Shown here: positions 45,269-55,558 of the stretch, piece after piece | How the letters are laid out: every line of letters begins with the position of its first letter | Numbering within the stretch: the stretch's first letter is position 1 | Source of the DNA: Ignavibacterium sp. | Lineage (GTDB): Bacteria; Bacteroidota; Ignavibacteria; Ignavibacteriales; Ignavibacteriaceae | Direction of reading: 5' to 3' | DNA: 64,000 nt | Assembly (NCBI RefSeq): GCF_025998815.1 | Contig: NZ_AP026678.1 | Coordinates: forward strand, 3,286,001 to 3,350,000 | Position numbers and translations under genes: made by a program | Notes under the pieces: model-generated | Seen by the model: the letters and a program-made list of their open reading frames with translations, nothing else | What the model was told of the DNA's origin: nothing | The model's database searches: none

Positions 45269-45820
45269 ATGAAAAGGGATTTGATATTTTTAACCGGATT
45301 TATGGCTTCAGGCAAAAGTACAATTGGACCAATATTAGCAAACACAATTGGTTGGGACTTTTTAGATCTTGATAAAGTAATCGAGGAAAAAACAAATAAA
45401 AAAATAGTCGAGATATTTAAGGAATATGGCGAGGAATATTTTCGGAAACTTGAATCACAAACTCTGAAGGAATTAACTAAGCTTTCAAAACATGTTATTT
45501 CTCTTGGTGGTGGAACAATCGAAAGCGAAGATAACCTGAACCAGATGAAGAAAAGTGGAATTCTGGTCTATCTTGAAACTTCTCCAGAGGCAGCTTATCG
45601 TAGACTGAGATTTAAGCGTGACAGACCAGCATTACTTTTTGATGATAACGAACCAACTAAAGAAGAATTTCTCAATCGTATTAACACGATTCTTAACCGA
45701 AGGTTGAAATATTACAATCAGGCAGATCTGAAAATAAATACTGATAACAAACCTGTGGGAATAACTGTTGACAAACTTGTAAAAATTCTCAGAAAGGATT
45801 TTCACATTGAAGAAAATTAA
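45269..45820 (+). CDS. aroK: Shikimate kinase
   Basis: 183 residues from ATG 45269 (the frame runs open to an upstream TTG at 45230). Phosphorylates shikimate at O3. Motifs: P-loop GFMASGKST (10-18), DLDKVIEEKTNKKIVEIF near 33 with the substrate-binding Asp, EEYFRKLE with Arg, SLGGGTIE and the LID-region RDRPALL near 120. aroB begins before its stop, so the two are coupled. Confidence 0.93.
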   Translation: MKRDLIFLTGFMASGKSTIGPILANTIGWDFLDLDKVIEEKTNKKIVEIFKEYGEEYFRKLESQTLKELTKLSKHVISLGGGTIESEDNLNQMKKSGILVYLETSPEAAYRRLRFKRDRPALLFDDNEPTKEEFLNRINTILNRRLKYYNQADLKINTDNKPVGITVDKLVKILRKDFHIEEN

Positions 45821-46895
45821 TGTTAAAACAGAGAGTAAGTCTTACGATGTTTTAATCGGACAAAATGTTTTTTCTCAACTTATCAAAGATTTAAATAAAA
45901 CTGATTTCAAAGTTTTGGTTGTTTGTGATAGCAATGTTTACAAGTTACATAAAAACAGAATAGATGATCTATTAAATTCAAAAAAAAATTTTTATGTCTA
46001 CGCATTTAATTCTACCGAGAGAAATAAAAATCTCAGAAATACAGAATTGATTTATAAGTATTTATTGAAGAATAATTTCTCGAGAAAAGATTCTATTATT
46101 GCTCTTGGTGGTGGAATAGTTGGGGATGTCGCCGGATTTGTTGCAGCAACTTATATGAGAGGAATTCCTTTTTATCAGGTTCCTACAACACTTCTTTCAG
46201 TGGTTGATAGCTCTGTTGGCGGGAAAACCGGAATAAACTTTCTTGAAGTAAAAAACTTAATTGGAGCATTTTATCAACCAGAAAAAGTTTATGCTGATCT
46301 GAATTTTTTAGAAACTCTTCCTCTCAAAGAAATTATTTCAGGTGCCGGAGAAATATTTAAATATGCATTTCTTGCTGATGAAGAAAATTATCTTTTGATA
46401 AGAAATAAACTTGCTAAACTTCTTTCAGAAAAAAAGTTTGATGAAAATCTGGTTGCACAATGTATTAAACTTAAAGCAGCAGTTGTTGAGAATGATGAAA
46501 AAGAGATGTCGGGATTGAGAAAAGTATTAAACCTTGGTCATACATTTGCACATGCATTTGAGTCAACGATGAAATTTCAGATTAAACATGGAGAAGCTGT
46601 TATAGCAGGAATATTTGCTTCCTTAATTGTATCTAAAAAGCTTGGCTTAGTTTCGGAATCAGAAATGAAAAAATATTTGTCTGACTTTCAGTTTCTTCCT
46701 CTAAATAAAAAACTTTTTAATATTGATCTATGTACTGTTATTAAATTTATGAAATCGGATAAGAAAACTTCTGAAGGAAAAATTAAATTGGTTCTGATTT
46801 CAAAGCCGGGAAATGTTTTGATTGATGTATCTGTCAAAGAACAATTAGTAAAAAAATCATTGGAAGAATTGTTTGAAAGGTTCAGAGGTGTTTAA
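45807..46895 (+). CDS. aroB: 3-Dehydroquinate synthase
   Basis: 362 residues from TTG 45807, within the end of aroK (14-base overlap) and 8 bases after AAAGGA. NAD- and zinc-dependent enzyme converting DAHP to 3-dehydroquinate. The core ALGGGIVGDVAGFVAATYMRGIPFYQVPTTLLSVVDSSVGGKTGIN near 105 is diagnostic, with E-x-FKYAFLAD and GHTFAHAFE metal-binding segments at about 185 and 245. The aromatic-acid pathway is completed elsewhere. The C-terminal part is typical. Confidence 0.95.
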   Translation: MKKINVKTESKSYDVLIGQNVFSQLIKDLNKTDFKVLVVCDSNVYKLHKNRIDDLLNSKKNFYVYAFNSTERNKNLRNTELIYKYLLKNNFSRKDSIIALGGGIVGDVAGFVAATYMRGIPFYQVPTTLLSVVDSSVGGKTGINFLEVKNLIGAFYQPEKVYADLNFLETLPLKEIISGAGEIFKYAFLADEENYLLIRNKLAKLLSEKKFDENLVAQCIKLKAAVVENDEKEMSGLRKVLNLGHTFAHAFESTMKFQIKHGEAVIAGIFASLIVSKKLGLVSESEMKKYLSDFQFLPLNKKLFNIDLCTVIKFMKSDKKTSEGKIKLVLISKPGNVLIDVSVKEQLVKKSLEELFERFRGV

Positions 46896-46900
46896 AAAGA

Positions 46901-46936
46901 AAACTGTTGGATGGTGAGGGCGACATCCAACAGTTT
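46901..46936 (+). other. Strong hairpin between aroB and nadA
   Basis: A perfect 13-bp stem, AAACTGTTGGATG (46901-46913) and CATCCAACAGTTT (46924-46936), with loop GTGAGGGCGA. No T-run follows (CGTGTGTCATTTTTGG), so it is not a standard terminator. It may be an RNA-stability element or a leader structure for the small ORF downstream. Confidence 0.75.
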
Positions 46937-46961
46937 CGTGTGTCATTTTTGGAGGGATGCT

Positions 46962-47039
46962 ATGCTTAAACTATTTCGTTATTTACTTGACAATGTTGGT
47001 GCCACTTATTTCGCTTTTTCTTTTATGCGTTTTTGTTAA
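46962..47039 (+). CDS. Candidate small ORF (25 residues)
   Basis: ATG 46962 follows the strong site GGAGGG (46951-46956) at 5-base spacing and codes MLKLFRYLLDNVGATYFAFSF plus four residues to a TAA. The peptide is hydrophobic and aromatic. It lies after a 13-bp hairpin and before nadA. Only the ribosome-binding site argues for translation; there is no homolog I can name. A longer 58-residue frame from ATG 46957 to 47133 would have no proper spacing. Confidence 0.4.
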   Translation: MLKLFRYLLDNVGATYFAFSFMRFC

Positions 47040-47129
47040 TTTTTTTAACGGAAAAACCATAATCTGGAAAAATTTACAGGTATTTTTCACTATTTACCGA
47101 TTTGAAGGAGAAATAAAGGAGATTTTAAG

Positions 47130-48077
47130 ATGACTGATTCAATCGTTAATACAGCTTTGGACTTGAGAGAAGAGATTATTAAACTAAAAAAAGATTTGAA
47201 TGCTGTAATTCTCGCTCACTACTATCAGGAATCAGAAATTCAGGATATTGCCGATTTTGTTGGTGACAGTCTTGAATTGGCTAAAAAAGCAAAAGCAACT
47301 GATGCAGATGTAATAGTTTTTGCCGGTGTTCATTTTATGGCAGAGACAGCAAAAATTCTGAATCCAAATAAACTGGTTTTAATACCTGACCTGGAAGCAA
47401 GCTGTTCATTAGCCGAAGGTTGTCCTGCTGATGAGTTTAAAAAATTCAGAGAAGCACATCCCGATCATATTGCAATTACATACATCAACTGCACGGCAGA
47501 AGTTAAAGCATTGAGTGATATTATTTGCACTTCAAGCAATGCTGAAAAAATTATCAGTCAGATTCCTGTTGATAAGCCAATTTTATTTTCGCCAGACAGA
47601 AATCTTGGTAAATATCTAATCAAAAAAACGGGACGAGAAATGCTTCTTTGGGAAGGAAGCTGCATCGTTCACGAGACATTCAGCGAAAGAAAAATTTTGG
47701 AACTTAAAGTAAAATATCCTGATGCTAAACTTATTGCTCATCCGGAGTGTGAAGAACCTGTATTAATGCATGCCGATTTTATTGGTTCAACTAGTAAGTT
47801 GTTGAAGTTTATTCAGGAGGATGATTCAAACAGTTACATAGTTGCAACTGAAACAGGAATAATTCACCAGATGAAAAAAGCCAGACCAGATAAAAATTTT
47901 ATTCCGGCACCACCTCAGGATGAATCCTGTTCTTGCAATGAATGTCCATATATGAAATTGAATACTATGGAAAAAGTTTACTTGTGTATGAAAAACAAAT
48001 TCCCTGAAATTGTAATGGATGAAGAACTGCGGCTCGGAGCTCTCAAACCAATTGAGCGAATGCTTGAAATGAGTTAA
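47130..48077 (+). CDS. nadA: Quinolinate synthase A
   Basis: 315 residues. Makes quinolinate from iminoaspartate and DHAP in NAD synthesis, with a 4Fe-4S cluster. Cluster cysteines fit: Cys92 (EASCSLAEG), Cys178 (GSCIVHE) and Cys267/Cys269/Cys272 (SCSCNEC). [18 protein letters not shown] and the HPECEEPV segment are conserved. AAAGGAG lies just before the ATG. No nadB or nadC is nearby. In the 234-base gap before it, a 13-bp hairpin and a candidate small ORF are present. Confidence 0.96.
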   Translation: MTDSIVNTALDLREEIIKLKKDLNAVILAHYYQESEIQDIADFVGDSLELAKKAKATDADVIVFAGVHFMAETAKILNPNKLVLIPDLEASCSLAEGCPADEFKKFREAHPDHIAITYINCTAEVKALSDIICTSSNAEKIISQIPVDKPILFSPDRNLGKYLIKKTGREMLLWEGSCIVHETFSERKILELKVKYPDAKLIAHPECEEPVLMHADFIGSTSKLLKFIQEDDSNSYIVATETGIIHQMKKARPDKNFIPAPPQDESCSCNECPYMKLNTMEKVYLCMKNKFPEIVMDEELRLGALKPIERMLEMS

Positions 48078-48080
48078 TGA

Positions 48081-49289
48081 CTAACATTTCTTCAATAGAA
48101 TTTTGAAGACAGTACCTTCATTTGGAATTGATGATTTAACAAAAATTTTTCCGCCGTGATAACCTTCAATTATTCTTTTTGAAAGACTTAACCCTAAACC
48201 CCAACCGCGTTTCTTTGTGCTATAACCTGGTCTGAAAACATCTTTTCTTCTCTTTAAATCAATACCTTTTCCGTTATCAGCAACTTCCACCTCTGCAAAT
48301 TTTTTACCTTCAATAATGTTTATAGCAATCAAACCGTTTTTATCTTCAATAGCATCAAGAGCATTTTTAATAAGATTTTCAATAACCCATTCAAATAAAT
48401 CAGAGTTTATCATCGCACAAAGATTTTTATCTCCTTTTATTTGCAGTTCAACTGTTTTGCCTGTTTGTGGTAATCTTCTGTTAAAATAGTCGGTTACTTT
48501 AGTTACTTCTTCAAAAAGATTTTGTGGTTTTAAATCAGGTTTGCTACCAATTTTTGAAAATCGAATAGTAATCTTATTTAGTTTTTCTACATCATTAGAA
48601 ATTTCTTCTGCAATGTCTAATACCTTATTCGGATCGTTGTAATTAAGTTTTAGCATTTCAAGCCAACCCATCAGACTTGAAATCGGTGTTCCAAACTGAT
48701 GTGCAGTTTCTTTCGCCATTCCAACCCAGATATTGCTCTGCTCAGATTTTTTGATATAACTGAATCCGATATAACCAAGAAGAATAAACAATCCTGCAAT
48801 CGCAATTTGAAGATAGGGATAAAACTGAAGTTGTTTAATGAGTTCCGAATCACCATAATGAATTCTGGTAAGGATTAGAGTATCAGCATAGGTAATATTG
48901 ATTGGCGGATGAAGTTCATCCATTTCTTTCATCATTTTATAAAGAAATTCTTCCTGCTGTTTTCTTGAAAGAGTTGAATCAAGTTTAATATTCCTTAAAT
49001 CAGATTTACTATCCAGATTGATGTTATCATCTTTATCTGTTAAGATGAGCGGGAAGTCAATCGGTTTAATGATATTATCAAAAAGAAAAGTTATATCCGC
49101 ATCAGGATTATCGGTATTAGCAATATACTCAATGCCTTTTGCATAAAGTTCAACAATCTGTCTTTCTTTTTCCTGAAGCTTAGAAACTAATTGATTTGTG
49201 TAGTACAAAGTTCCGAAAGCAATTGCCAATGCAATCAATATCAGAATTAGCTTTAAGTTAACAGAGGCAGGACCGCCTGACATTTTCAT
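48081..49289 (-). CDS. Two-pass membrane sensor histidine kinase
   Basis: 402 residues. Membrane helices at about 12-30 and 158-178 frame a periplasmic sensor loop of some 125 residues. The H-box AKETAHQFGTPISSLMG holds the phosphorylated His197, and the ATPase domain (about 285-402) has the N-box NLIKNALDAI, DNGKGIDLKRR and a G-box GWGLGLSLSKRIIEGYHGG. There is no HAMP domain. No response regulator gene is adjacent, so it is an orphan in this window. Confidence 0.88.
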   Translation of the reverse strand: MKMSGGPASVNLKLILILIALAIAFGTLYYTNQLVSKLQEKERQIVELYAKGIEYIANTDNPDADITFLFDNIIKPIDFPLILTDKDDNINLDSKSDLRNIKLDSTLSRKQQEEFLYKMMKEMDELHPPINITYADTLILTRIHYGDSELIKQLQFYPYLQIAIAGLFILLGYIGFSYIKKSEQSNIWVGMAKETAHQFGTPISSLMGWLEMLKLNYNDPNKVLDIAEEISNDVEKLNKITIRFSKIGSKPDLKPQNLFEEVTKVTDYFNRRLPQTGKTVELQIKGDKNLCAMINSDLFEWVIENLIKNALDAIEDKNGLIAINIIEGKKFAEVEVADNGKGIDLKRRKDVFRPGYSTKKRGWGLGLSLSKRIIEGYHGGKIFVKSSIPNEGTVFKILLKKC

Positions 49290-49367
49290 AATTGTAATAA
49301 ATTTTTTTCAAAAGATCATATCTGAATTAACAAAAATCCAGACGATAAAAACTGACTGATAAATTTA

Positions 49368-50666
<1,299 letters not shown>

Positions 50667-50683
50667 TTATTGAACAAAATAAT

Positions 50684-50705
50684 GCTCCGGTTTTTGATCC
50701 GGAGC
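50684..50705 (-). terminator. Terminator of the STAS gene
   Basis: GCTCCGG (50684-50690) and CCGGAGC (50699-50705), a 7-bp GC-rich stem with an 8-base loop. On the minus strand it lies 15 bases after the STAS stop and is followed by ATTATTTTG. It also has a T-run on the plus strand. Confidence 0.7.
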
Positions 50706-50719
50706 TTTTAATCTAATTA

Positions 50720-51061
50720 TTATTCACCTAAGCTTTTAACAGCTTCATCAACGGATTCGTAGGTTTCAAAAATTGTAATGAGTTTTGTAATAATGAGAAG
50801 ACTTTCAATCTTATCGCCAACATTGGCAAGTTTAAGATTTCCATTTTCTTTTTTCATTGTTGTTAATCCGCTGATTAACATTCCCAGTCCAGAGCTATTC
50901 ATAAATTTAACTCCGGAAAGATCAATTATTACATTTTTCTTGCCTTCATCAATCAGTTTGTGTAAGAGCTGATTAAATTCTTTCGTGTCATCTCCGCCCA
51001 TAACATCACCTTTGAGCTCAACAACAACTGCATTATACTTTTCATAAGTTTTAATTTTCAT
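50720..51061 (-). CDS. STAS-domain anti-sigma factor antagonist
   Basis: 113 residues. The STAS fold is clear: VVVELKGDVMGGDDTKEFNQLLHKLIDEGKKNVIIDLSGVKFMNSSGLGMLISG. Ser in MNSSGLG is the usual phosphorylation site of SpoIIAA/RsbV-type antagonists. AGGAGATT precedes the ATG. It stands apart from the STAS gene in the SpoIIE operon (55559-55906), to which it is only partly similar, and is divergent to the ECF sigma gene across 159 bases. Confidence 0.88.
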   Translation of the reverse strand: MKIKTYEKYNAVVVELKGDVMGGDDTKEFNQLLHKLIDEGKKNVIIDLSGVKFMNSSGLGMLISGLTTMKKENGNLKLANVGDKIESLLIITKLITIFETYESVDEAVKSLGE

Positions 51062-51187
51062 AGATAATCTCCTAAAAATGTTTGTGTGAAATTAAAGAAG
51101 CAGTGTTACTCATGCAAGTTTGTTTTATCATATTTATCCGCCAATCATCATTTTATCTAACACTTTTTATTTTTACAGTGTATTTTA

Positions 51188-51215
51188 GGAACAACTAAAA
51201 TAAAACATCGTCTAA
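51188..51215 (+). promoter_or_regulatory. ECF-type promoter (GGAAC...TCTAA) of the sigma gene
   Basis: GGAACAA at 51188-51194 and TCTAA at 51211-51215 are separated by 16 bases, an excellent match to the RpoE-type ECF promoter GGAACTT-N16-TCTAA. It lies immediately upstream of the ECF sigma gene, suggesting autoregulation. If used, transcription would begin at about 51221, i.e. at the annotated ATG. Confidence 0.65.
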
Positions 51216-51220
51216 ACCCT

Positions 51221-51817
51221 ATGAATTCTGATAATAAAAAAGAAGATATGGAACAGCCCAAAATATTAACTCTTGATGACGATTTTTCGTTAATCAAACA
51301 ATTTATTGATGGTGATGATGATGCCTTCAAAGTTCTTGTAAACCGGCATAAGGAAAAGGTTCGTAACATTATTTATCTTACTTTGATGGAACCTGATGTA
51401 ATTGATGATATTGCTCAGGATGTTTTTATTACAGTATTCAAAAACCTTAAACACTTCAGGTTCGAATCTCAATTCACGACCTGGCTTTATAGAATTACTG
51501 TTAATAAGTGTAAAGATTATCTTCGTAAAAAAGCTGTCAGAAGAATATTTTCACCAATAAAAGATGAAGAAGAAGATATCGCTTCTTTCAGAATAAATGA
51601 AGATCCTGATATCAAAGAAATTGTCAGAAATGCAATTGCTCAGCTACCTGATAAGCTGAGGATTCCATTAGTGCTCAGAGATATGGAAGGATTCAGTTAT
51701 CAGGAGATTGCTGAAACACTTAACTGTGAAATTGGAACTGTTAAATCAAGAATTTTCAGGGCAAGAGAAGCTCTGCGGAAAATTCTTGAACCACTTGAAA
51801 AGGAGTTGTTTGTATGA
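51221..51817 (+). CDS. ECF RNA polymerase sigma factor
   Basis: 198 residues. Sigma region 2 (LIKQFIDGDDDAFKVLVNRHKEKVRNIIYLTL, with DIAQDVFITVFKNLKHFRFESQFTTWLYRITVNKCKDYLR) and region 4 (LPDKLRIPLVLRDMEGFSYQEIAETLNCEIGTVKSRIFRAREALRKIL) are typical of extracytoplasmic-function sigma factors; there is no region 3. The upstream ECF promoter would start transcription at about the ATG, so either the transcript is leaderless or the ATG at 51248 (MEQPKIL) is used. The stop overlaps the anti-sigma ATG (ATGA). Target genes unknown. Confidence 0.92.
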   Translation: MNSDNKKEDMEQPKILTLDDDFSLIKQFIDGDDDAFKVLVNRHKEKVRNIIYLTLMEPDVIDDIAQDVFITVFKNLKHFRFESQFTTWLYRITVNKCKDYLRKKAVRRIFSPIKDEEEDIASFRINEDPDIKEIVRNAIAQLPDKLRIPLVLRDMEGFSYQEIAETLNCEIGTVKSRIFRAREALRKILEPLEKELFV

Positions 51818-53376
51818 AAAATAACCGATACGATATTGAAATGCTTTCAGCTTATCTTGATGGAGAACTTTCTCCAAAAGAAAAAATCTATATTGAAGAA
51901 AAAATTAAATCATCACTCGAACTTCAGAGAAAGTTACACGAGCTGAAGAGACTAAAATCTGTAACAAACGAATCCAAACCTAAGTTGGAAGAATCATTTT
52001 ACTTTGAAGAACGATTGATGGCTTCGCTCAACTCAGCACACAGCAAATCTGAGAAAATAAAAAAGTGGATTCCTGCATTTACTTTTTCAGGATTGGCTAT
52101 CGCTTTAATTTTTGTTTTGAGTATCAATCCACAGTTTATTAAAAACATAATCGAACAACAGAAGGGAAATCTTGCTGATTTTTACAAATCGAATCTTAAA
52201 CCTTTACTTTATACAGCTAATCTTTCGAGTGAGGATATTTTTAATTTTGCTTTGAATGAAGAACTTCCGCTCGATCCTTCAAACTCTCAGATTCTTAAAT
52301 TGAGTTATGATCCAAGTGGTAAAGAATATCTTGAAATAAAACAAAACTCTGAAGCCCGCTCAAAAGAGAATCTGAAGAATTTTGTCAATGCACTTGAATT
52401 AAATGAACAGGAAAGGTCTCAAATGGATTCTTTGCTCAAAGTTTATTCTGAAAAAATATCATCTCAGGTTTTAGTAAGCGACAAAAATGCAATTGCTGTA
52501 AATCCTAATATCTGGAATCTCCGTAAAGCAGTTCTTGCAGATATTCTCTCATTTGCAAAAAAACATGGTAATGAAAATTTCCAGAAAATTGCTCCGGTCG
52601 GAAACCTTCCGGTTGTTGATAAGAATATTGTCTGGTTAGAAAAAGTGAAGACAGATTCACCGAAAGATTTTATTATTGTTACTCCTGATACAGTATTCTC
52701 AACAGAAATTAATGTTGATATGGCTGAGCTGGACAGAGAAATGAAAAAGGTTGCTCAGGAATTGAAGAAAATTGAAAAGGAAAACAGTAAGCAGAAAATT
52801 GTTTTCAAATTCAAGACAGATAGTACATTAGCTAATCTGAAAGACAAAATAAAATCTGATGAGAACTTCAGAATATTCGTTCACAATAACGGTGTTCAGG
52901 TTCATCTTGAAAAATTTGATGTTCCTGAAGTTGAATTACCAAACTTCGATTCAATTGCCTCAATAATAAGCGAAGCTACCAGAAATTTTTCTGTTGTTAA
53001 TGTCGGACCACCAGCTCCACCAGAAGTTCCTGTTTCAAAGAATTTTCAATACAAGAGAGAGTACAATTACATTCCAAAAAATCACGAGGTAAATGTTGAT
53101 TCTGTAATTGAAGAAAACAACAAGCGAATTGAATTAAACAATAAAAAACGAAAATCAAATACAACAAATTTTTATAATGATTCTTCATCAAAAGAAATAA
53201 AAGTAATGGTTGATAGCTTATTCATTAAACAGAATGAAGAATTAAGAAGACAAATTGAGCAGTTAAGAAAAGAAATTGAGAAGTTCAGGCAGGATATGCA
53301 GAACCTTAAGAATAAAGAAAAGATACAGGAATATGAAGAAATCATTAAAATGCTCGAGGATCAGATAGAAATCTGA
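51814..53376 (+). CDS. Putative membrane anti-sigma factor
   Basis: 520 residues. The N-terminal 50 residues (DIEMLSAYLDGELSPKEKIYIEEKIKSSLELQRKLHEL) have the anti-sigma layout, without the zinc HxxxCxxC. One membrane helix follows (IPAFTFSGLAIALIFVLSI, about 86-106). A long periplasmic part carries charged coiled-coil segments, including the C-terminal QNEELRRQIEQLRKEIEKFRQDMQNLKNKEK. Overlap with the sigma gene by 4 bases (ATGA) and the layout identify it as the regulator of that sigma factor. The large periplasmic part suggests sensing by regulated proteolysis or coiled-coil assembly; this is an inference. Confidence 0.75.
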   Translation: MKNNRYDIEMLSAYLDGELSPKEKIYIEEKIKSSLELQRKLHELKRLKSVTNESKPKLEESFYFEERLMASLNSAHSKSEKIKKWIPAFTFSGLAIALIFVLSINPQFIKNIIEQQKGNLADFYKSNLKPLLYTANLSSEDIFNFALNEELPLDPSNSQILKLSYDPSGKEYLEIKQNSEARSKENLKNFVNALELNEQERSQMDSLLKVYSEKISSQVLVSDKNAIAVNPNIWNLRKAVLADILSFAKKHGNENFQKIAPVGNLPVVDKNIVWLEKVKTDSPKDFIIVTPDTVFSTEINVDMAELDREMKKVAQELKKIEKENSKQKIVFKFKTDSTLANLKDKIKSDENFRIFVHNNGVQVHLEKFDVPEVELPNFDSIASIISEATRNFSVVNVGPPAPPEVPVSKNFQYKREYNYIPKNHEVNVDSVIEENNKRIELNNKKRKSNTTNFYNDSSSKEIKVMVDSLFIKQNEELRRQIEQLRKEIEKFRQDMQNLKNKEKIQEYEEIIKMLEDQIEI

Positions 53377-53500
53377 TTTTCTGAGCTTTCCACCTATCAA
53401 TTTATTTTACCGCTTATTTTGATTAAGCCCGCTTATAATTCATTCCTTTGTGTTTTAATTACTTTAGTTTAATTTTCTGTTGAACAAGAAATACTAATGA

Positions 53501-55546
53501 ATGTATCTCAACAGAATTTATAAAAATTTTCATCTGACTATCAGTATAATATCAGCACTGCTATTATTCTTTATAGTAACATTAAAAGCAGGAAATACTT
53601 CCACTATTTTCTCAGTGTTGCAGGATTTAGTTGCAATTACATTATTATTCTCTCTGTCTGTTCAGATTAAAGAATATATAAGAATTAATAAAATATCTTT
53701 TCTTAGTCTTACTTTTGCAGTGGCTGTATTACTTGGCATTCTGTTAATGTCTATCTGGACAGCTCAGATGTTTATGGATAATTTAGTTCAAAAATTAAAT
53801 GCAGAGTTGTCTGTTTTTAGTTTTGCCTCTAATGTTGTTGGAATAATCTATTTCTGCATTTTTGCTTTCGGATTAACTTTCATTTTTGTTGTACTGAAAG
53901 AATTTTACTACTCGAAAAGAATTAAATACAATCCTATCTATTTTCAGCTGTTAATTGCATTTGGAATCCTTTCAGCTTTATCATTCACAATATTCCAGGA
54001 AATAAATCAAGCTGTTTCAACCGCGTTTATGGTTGTTACCATTCTTCTGATCGTAAAAAATTCTTTCGGTATTTCCTGGATTGCTTTTTTAAACAAAAAA
54101 GAAAAGTATAAACTTTTACTTATCTCATTGGCAATTACTGTACTTGCTTCGGTTTTGGTTGGATACTCTGCCGATATTTCACTTCATTCAGAAACTTTGA
54201 AATCCTATTCGACAGGATTTAACAGAATCGCTCTTCTGATTTTGATTTATAGTTTAGTTTACTTCGGCGTATTGTTTTTTACTGTATTATTTCATTTGCC
54301 AACAGCGGAAGCTTTTGATAGAAAAGCAGAAGAAGTTTCTTCATTACATTTATTTTCTACTTTGATAAATCAGGTTATTGATTTTGATGAACTTGCTGAT
54401 ACAATAACTGACCTGACGAGAAAGGTCAGCACTGCGGATGCATCCTGGATTGTAATGAAAAACGGAAATACTTATGAAACAATATCTCTAAAAAATATTT
54501 CTGAAAAAGATATTACTGAGATTAATAACTATCTTCTTTATTCCGGTGAATGTAAAAATCTTACCAAAGCAAAAATTTGTTCTATTGAAAAATCGTCAGT
54601 AAAATCTAAATTAAGTGAGCACCTGAGTTCGGTTATAATTTCTCCACTTAAAACTCAAACCGAAGTTAAGGGCTATCTTCTGGCTGCAAGAAAAAGCGGA
54701 CTTTTATTTTATGATGATGAAGCAAAAGCAATAAATGCTTTCTCTGAATATGCTTCAATTGCTCTGGAGAATTCAAGATTATTAAAAGAGTCAATCGAAA
54801 AGGAAAGACTGGAAAAAGAACTTGATGTTGCTCGTGAAATGCAGAGAAAACTGCTACCAGCAAATGATCCTAAATTTAATGAGCTTCAGATAAGCTCAAT
54901 ATTTATTCCTGCATTTGAAGTCGGTGGAGATTTCTTTGATTATTATACAGACAAAGAAAACGAATTTTCATTTATCATTGGAGATGTTGCAGGCAAAGGA
55001 ATCTCAGCAGCGTTTGTAATGGCTGAAATCAAAGGAATATTCGAATCTCTATCAAAAATTTTAGCATCACCAAAAGAAATTTTAGTTAAAGCCAACAGAA
55101 TTTTATCAAGAACTCTTCATCGTAAAAACTTTGTAAGTGCTCTTTATGGAAAAATTAATTTCATTACATCCGAATTTGAATTTGCAAGAGCTGGTCACTG
55201 TCCGGCTTTATTAATCAGAGATGGTGAAATAATTAAATATCAACCAAAGGGATTAGCACTAGGTTTGGATTATACTGAAAGCTTTTCTGAGAATCTCGAT
55301 GATTTAAAAATTAAATTGCGGATGAACGATACACTTATCTTTTATACGGACGGAATAACAGAATCAAAGAATCAGAATAATGAAGATTTTGGAGACAACA
55401 GATTTGTTGAAACTATCAAACGCAATCTTGATAAGAATATCGAACAGATTGCAAGGGAAATAATATCTGAAGTATCTATTTTTGCGAACAATTCAACTCA
55501 GTATGATGATATAACTTTACTTATATTAAGGTGGAATAAAAATTAA
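53501..55546 (+). CDS. Membrane-sensor GAF-SpoIIE protein phosphatase
   Basis: 681 residues. N-terminal multi-pass membrane domain (about eight helices, residues 10-285), a GAF-like domain (about 300-440), a coiled linker (KERLEKELDVAREMQRKLLP), then a SpoIIE/PP2C phosphatase (about 455-680). Phosphatase motifs: EVGGDFFDYY, IIGDVAGKGISAAFVMA, ARAGHCPALLI, FYTDGITESKN and YDDITLLIL. Asp in GGDFFD and DGITE bind metal. It heads an operon with STAS and RsbW-like genes, so it likely dephosphorylates the STAS protein in response to a membrane signal. Confidence 0.9.
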   Translation: MYLNRIYKNFHLTISIISALLLFFIVTLKAGNTSTIFSVLQDLVAITLLFSLSVQIKEYIRINKISFLSLTFAVAVLLGILLMSIWTAQMFMDNLVQKLNAELSVFSFASNVVGIIYFCIFAFGLTFIFVVLKEFYYSKRIKYNPIYFQLLIAFGILSALSFTIFQEINQAVSTAFMVVTILLIVKNSFGISWIAFLNKKEKYKLLLISLAITVLASVLVGYSADISLHSETLKSYSTGFNRIALLILIYSLVYFGVLFFTVLFHLPTAEAFDRKAEEVSSLHLFSTLINQVIDFDELADTITDLTRKVSTADASWIVMKNGNTYETISLKNISEKDITEINNYLLYSGECKNLTKAKICSIEKSSVKSKLSEHLSSVIISPLKTQTEVKGYLLAARKSGLLFYDDEAKAINAFSEYASIALENSRLLKESIEKERLEKELDVAREMQRKLLPANDPKFNELQISSIFIPAFEVGGDFFDYYTDKENEFSFIIGDVAGKGISAAFVMAEIKGIFESLSKILASPKEILVKANRILSRTLHRKNFVSALYGKINFITSEFEFARAGHCPALLIRDGEIIKYQPKGLALGLDYTESFSENLDDLKIKLRMNDTLIFYTDGITESKNQNNEDFGDNRFVETIKRNLDKNIEQIAREIISEVSIFANNSTQYDDITLLILRWNKN

Positions 55547-55558
55547 AAGGATTAATAA

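Noticed and set aside
46957-47133. 58-codon ORF ending in ATGA overlap with nadA
   Set aside because: The ribosome-binding site abuts its ATG with no spacing, whereas ATG 46962 in another frame has the proper 5-base distance.
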